A stretch of DNA of 17,891 bases from contig CAMAMZ010000025.1 of NCBI GenBank assembly GCA_945837185.1, forward strand, positions 1-17,891, given 5' to 3'. Every line of letters begins with the position of its first letter. Position 1 is the first letter of the stretch. This document shows positions 15,619 to 17,891 of the stretch, in pieces. The notes under the pieces are model-generated. The model was not told where the DNA came from. It did not search any database and saw nothing but the letters and a program-made list of their open reading frames with translations. The translations under genes and the position numbers were made by a program. Origin of the DNA: an uncultured Bacteroidales bacterium. Its GTDB lineage: Bacteria > Bacteroidota > Bacteroidia > Bacteroidales > Bacteroidaceae.

Positions 15619-17238
15619 TTACATCATACCAGGCTGGGCAGGCATAACAGGAGCCTTCTCCTCAGGTTTGTCAACTATCAAACACTCTGTTGTAAGGAAC
15701 ATTCCAGCTATAGAAGCGGCATTCTCAAGCGCTACACGAGCAACCTTTGCAGGATCGATAACACCGGCCTCACGCAGGTTCTCATAAACATCCTTACGTG
15801 CATTATAACCAAAGTCACCCTCACTTTCACGTACCTTGTTTACAACAACGGCACCCTCGCCACCCGCATTGGCAACAATCTGGCGAAGCGGCTCCTCAAT
15901 AGCACGACAAACAATATTGATACCTGTCTGCTCATCAGCGTTGTCACCCTTCAGGTCTTTCAAAGCTTTCTGGGCACGGATATAGGTAGTACCACCACCC
16001 ACAACAACACCTTCCTCAATAGCGGCACGCGTAGCACAGAGAGCGTCATCAACACGGTCTTTCTTCTCTTTCATCTCAACCTCAGAGTTAGCACCTACAT
16101 AAAGCACAGCTACACCACCAGCCAACTTGGCCAAACGCTCCTGCAGTTTCTCCTTATCGTAAGAACTCTTGGTGTTGGCAATCTCGTTCTTAATCATGGC
16201 AATACGCTCCTGGATGTTCTCCTTGCTGCCTGCGCCATTGACAATCGTTGTGAAGTCTTTCGTTACATTCACCTTCTCTGCTGTACCCAGCATATCTAAG
16301 GTAGCCTGCTCAAGTTTCAAACCTTTCTCTTCACTGATCACCTCAGCACCGGTAAGGATGGCAATATCCTCAAGCATAGCCTTACGACGGTCACCAAAGC
16401 CAGGAGCCTTAACAGCACAAATCTTCAAGCCGCCACGCAAACGGTTCACAACCAAGGTGGTGAGAGCCTCTGAGTCAACGTCTTCAGCAATCACGAGCAA
16501 GGGGCGACCGCTCTCTGCTGCCGGTTGCAGGATGGGCAAGAAATCTTTGAGGTTAGAAATCTTCTTGTCATAGATAAGAATGTAAGGATTGTCCATCACA
16601 CACTCCATCTTGTCGGCATCTGTCATGAAATAGGGAGAGAGGTAACCACGATCGAACTGCATACCTTCTACCACACCAATGCTGGTATCACGGCTCTTGC
16701 TTTCCTCGATGGTGATGACACCATCTTTGCTCACTTTACGCATGGCATCGGCCAAGAGTTTACCAATTTCAGGATCATTGTTGGCAGAAACAGTGGCAAC
16801 CTGCTCAATCTTATCATAGTTGTCGTCTACAATCTCTGCATTCTCCTTGATATATGCAACAACCTTAGCCACAGCTTTGTCTATACCGCGCTTCAAATCC
16901 ATAGGATTGGCACCTGCTGTCACATTCTTCAAACCCTCGTTCACAATACTTTGTGTAAGAATTGTTGCTGTGGTAGTACCATCACCCGCATCATCACCTG
17001 TTTTAGAGGCTACACTCTTCACCAACTGAGCACCCGTGTTCTCAAACTTATCTTCCAGTTCTACTTCCTTGGCTACTGTTACACCATCTTTTGTGATTTG
17101 GGGGGCACCGAACTTCTTCTCGATAACAACGTTACGACCCTTAGGACCTAATGTTACCTTCACAGCATTGGCCAACTGATCTACACCCTGCTTCAGAAGG
17201 TCGCGAGCATCTGTATTGAACTTAATTTCTTTTGCCAT
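15619..17238 (-). CDS. groL: Chaperonin GroEL (Hsp60)
   Basis: The 539-residue protein forms the 14-subunit double-ring chamber that folds proteins with ATP and the GroES lid. The ATP site is complete, with VTLGPKGRNV at 28-37 and GDGTTTATIL at 85-94, including the invariant D86 and T88. The family signature around AAIEEGVVVGGG (near 404-415) is present. The C-terminal tail ends MPAQPGMM, a shortened version of the GGM repeats. Length and start are normal. groS lies 81 bases upstream in the same direction, with no promoter-like element between them, so both are probably transcribed from the sigma-54-like promoter upstream of groS. Confidence 0.98.
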   Translation of the reverse strand: MAKEIKFNTDARDLLKQGVDQLANAVKVTLGPKGRNVVIEKKFGAPQITKDGVTVAKEVELEDKFENTGAQLVKSVASKTGDDAGDGTTTATILTQSIVNEGLKNVTAGANPMDLKRGIDKAVAKVVAYIKENAEIVDDNYDKIEQVATVSANNDPEIGKLLADAMRKVSKDGVITIEESKSRDTSIGVVEGMQFDRGYLSPYFMTDADKMECVMDNPYILIYDKKISNLKDFLPILQPAAESGRPLLVIAEDVDSEALTTLVVNRLRGGLKICAVKAPGFGDRRKAMLEDIAILTGAEVISEEKGLKLEQATLDMLGTAEKVNVTKDFTTIVNGAGSKENIQERIAMIKNEIANTKSSYDKEKLQERLAKLAGGVAVLYVGANSEVEMKEKKDRVDDALCATRAAIEEGVVVGGGTTYIRAQKALKDLKGDNADEQTGINIVCRAIEEPLRQIVANAGGEGAVVVNKVRESEGDFGYNARKDVYENLREAGVIDPAKVARVALENAASIAGMFLTTECLIVDKPEEKAPVMPAQPGMM

Positions 17239-17319
17239 AATTGTAATTTTCTAACTACTACGATTTTGTTTTTACCTTTAGATTCTAATATTGCTGATAT
17301 TTGTAGTGATGCGGAAATA

Positions 17320-17592
17320 TTAGTCTTCCACGATGGCGAGAACATCACTCTGGCGCATAATGAGATACTTCTCACCGCCATTCTCTATTTCTGTACCGGC
17401 ATATTTGCCATAGAGAACAGTATTACCTTCTTTAAGTATCATCACCTCGTCCTTAGTGCCTTGACCAACCGCTACAACCTTGCCACGCTGCGGTTTTTCT
17501 TTAGCTGCATCAGGAATAATAATTCCACCTACTTTTTCCTCAGCTGGTGTGGGAAGTACCAGCACTCTGTCTGCTAATGGTTTAATGTTCAT
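17320..17592 (-). CDS. groS: Co-chaperonin GroES (Hsp10)
   Basis: The 90-residue protein forms the seven-subunit lid of GroEL. It starts MNIKPLADRVLVLP and has a mobile loop at about 17-32, whose IIIP segment (24-27) contacts GroEL. The late KYLIMRQSDVLAI is typical. The frame is open much further upstream (to 17826), but that extension is not GroES-like and contains the predicted promoter and repeat array, so the ATG at 17592 is the true start. It is the first gene of the groS-groL operon. The 249 bases upstream to the divergent gene hold the elements listed at 17636-17651 and 17688-17719. No CIRCE inverted repeat is present. Confidence 0.97.
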   Translation of the reverse strand: MNIKPLADRVLVLPTPAEEKVGGIIIPDAAKEKPQRGKVVAVGQGTKDEVMILKEGNTVLYGKYAGTEIENGGEKYLIMRQSDVLAIVED

Positions 17593-17635
17593 AATCGTTA
17601 TATATTTAATCTTTGTATATGTTCTGCCCATCAAC

Positions 17636-17651
17636 TGCGAAAAGCGTGCCA
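17636..17651 (-). promoter_or_regulatory. Sigma-54-type -24/-12 promoter of groS-groL
   Basis: On the minus strand the bases read TGGCACG-CTTT-TCGCA, preceded by a T run, against consensus TGGCACG-N4-TTGCW: 11 of 12 fixed positions match. GG (17650-17649) and GC (17638-17637) are exactly ten bases apart. Taking the C as -12 puts the start near 17625 and the leader at 33 bases. No full TAnnTTTG element faces groS; the closest is CATATTTG, inside the repeat array. Confidence 0.7.
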
Positions 17652-17687
17652 AAAAAAGCAAGGAAGGGCATAATGCGGAGCAAAGCA

Positions 17688-17719
17688 TGACAAATATGTC
17701 AATCGTGTCAGTTTTGTCA
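17688..17719. promoter_or_regulatory. Nine-base-phased TGACA/TGTCA array, probable activator sites for groS
   Basis: The pentamers TGACA (17688), TGTCA (17697), TGTCA (17706) and TGTCA (17715) start exactly nine bases apart. The first two form a palindrome, TGACA-N4-TGTCA. The array lies at about -63 to -94 from the predicted sigma-54 start, where enhancer-binding proteins often bind. Weaker copies (TGTCT at 17738 and 17757, CGACA at 17730) extend it away from groS. Confidence 0.6.
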
Positions 17720-17812
17720 GTTGCTGATGCGACATTCTGTCTCGTTCCCAGCAAGATGTCTGCAGCCATAAAGATTCCTAAAGGCAGCAAGCTATATCTC
17801 ACTTTTTTTTTG

Positions 17813-17820
17813 TACTTTTG
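17813..17820 (+). promoter_or_regulatory. -7 element of the gene starting at 17842
   Basis: TACTTTTG is a full TAnnTTTG match on the plus strand, with the start near 17824. No TTTG is seen 19-21 bases upstream. GCAGC (17820-17824) and GCTGC (17831-17835) could form a small hairpin near the 5' end of the message. Confidence 0.5.
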
Positions 17821-17841
17821 CAGCACCTAAGCTGCTTTATC

Positions 17842-17891
17842 ATGATACAAGCCGCAAAAGGTGAAAGAGAGAGGGTACAAATCTCCCAAGG
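17842..17891 (+). CDS. Partial start of an unidentified protein
   Basis: An ATG at 17842, about 18 bases after a predicted transcription start, opens a frame (MIQAAKGERERVQISQ) that runs off the window. Sixteen residues are too few to name a family. The reading as a coding start rests only on the promoter upstream and on the open frame; the bases could instead be leader of a gene beginning further right. Confidence 0.3.
   Translation, partial: MIQAAKGERERVQISQ

Noticed and set aside
15610..16299. Open frame of 229 codons on the plus strand opposite groL
   Set aside because: GroEL is certain on the other strand; the product has no family-like features.
17593..17826. Possible 78-residue N-terminal extension of GroES
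   Set aside because: GroES proteins start at the MNIKPLADR position, and the extension covers the promoter and repeat array.
17842..17891. Possible riboswitch or structured leader at the right edge (GGG...CCC hairpin near 17873-17888)
   Set aside because: No match to riboswitch consensus sequences I know, and the window ends before any structure could be judged.

Overview
The window looks like a chromosomal segment of a Bacteroidota bacterium, most likely Prevotella or a close relative (genus is inference). The grounds are several promoters of the Bacteroidota housekeeping type (TTTG, about 19 bases, then TAnnTTTG), a giant periplasmic-repeat sensor kinase of a Bacteroidales type, and KDG genes arranged as in gut or oral Bacteroidales. 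I see no transposase, tRNA, rRNA, CRISPR or phage gene, so this is ordinary core and semi-core genome. Intergenic spaces are all shorter than 300 bases.

Layout. 1-352: a perfect bidirectional terminator and a 69-residue one-span membrane protein with its own promoter. 353-6918 (minus strand): one compact operon in the order kdgK, eda, a 1178-residue sensor kinase, a response regulator and a small AbgT-like membrane protein. The last four steps are overlapping or nearly so, which ties 2-keto-3-deoxygluconate breakdown to a two-component system. 7103-10317 (plus): a divergent LacI-type regulator, an NhaC-type antiporter and an unidentified protein whose ATG abuts the antiporter stop codon. 10410-13965 (plus): a GH25 lysozyme, a zinc-ribbon membrane protein with periplasmic repeats, a YitT-family membrane protein and a ZIP metal transporter. 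13974-14606 (minus): a shortened J-domain co-chaperone. 14756-15535 (plus): NADH pyrophosphatase NudC. 15619-17592 (minus): groL and groS, sharing a perfect bidirectional terminator with nudC. The last 50 bases begin an unidentified plus-strand gene.

The most interesting signal is regulatory. The groS-groL operon and the J-protein gene both carry, in their upstream intergenic regions, a sigma-54-type -24/-12 element (GGCACG, four bases, TTGC/TCGC; GG and GC exactly ten bases apart). Both sit at the same distance from the start codon, giving predicted leaders of 33 bases. Upstream of the groS element, four TGACA/TGTCA pentamers recur exactly every nine bases, as expected of an activator binding array. 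This suggests a chaperone regulon driven by sigma-54 and an enhancer-binding protein instead of a sigma-32 or HrcA/CIRCE system. Secondary points are a second, degenerate kinase module inside the sensor kinase, a J protein that lacks its first substrate-binding domain, and a lysozyme promoter that predicts a leaderless or nearly leaderless message.
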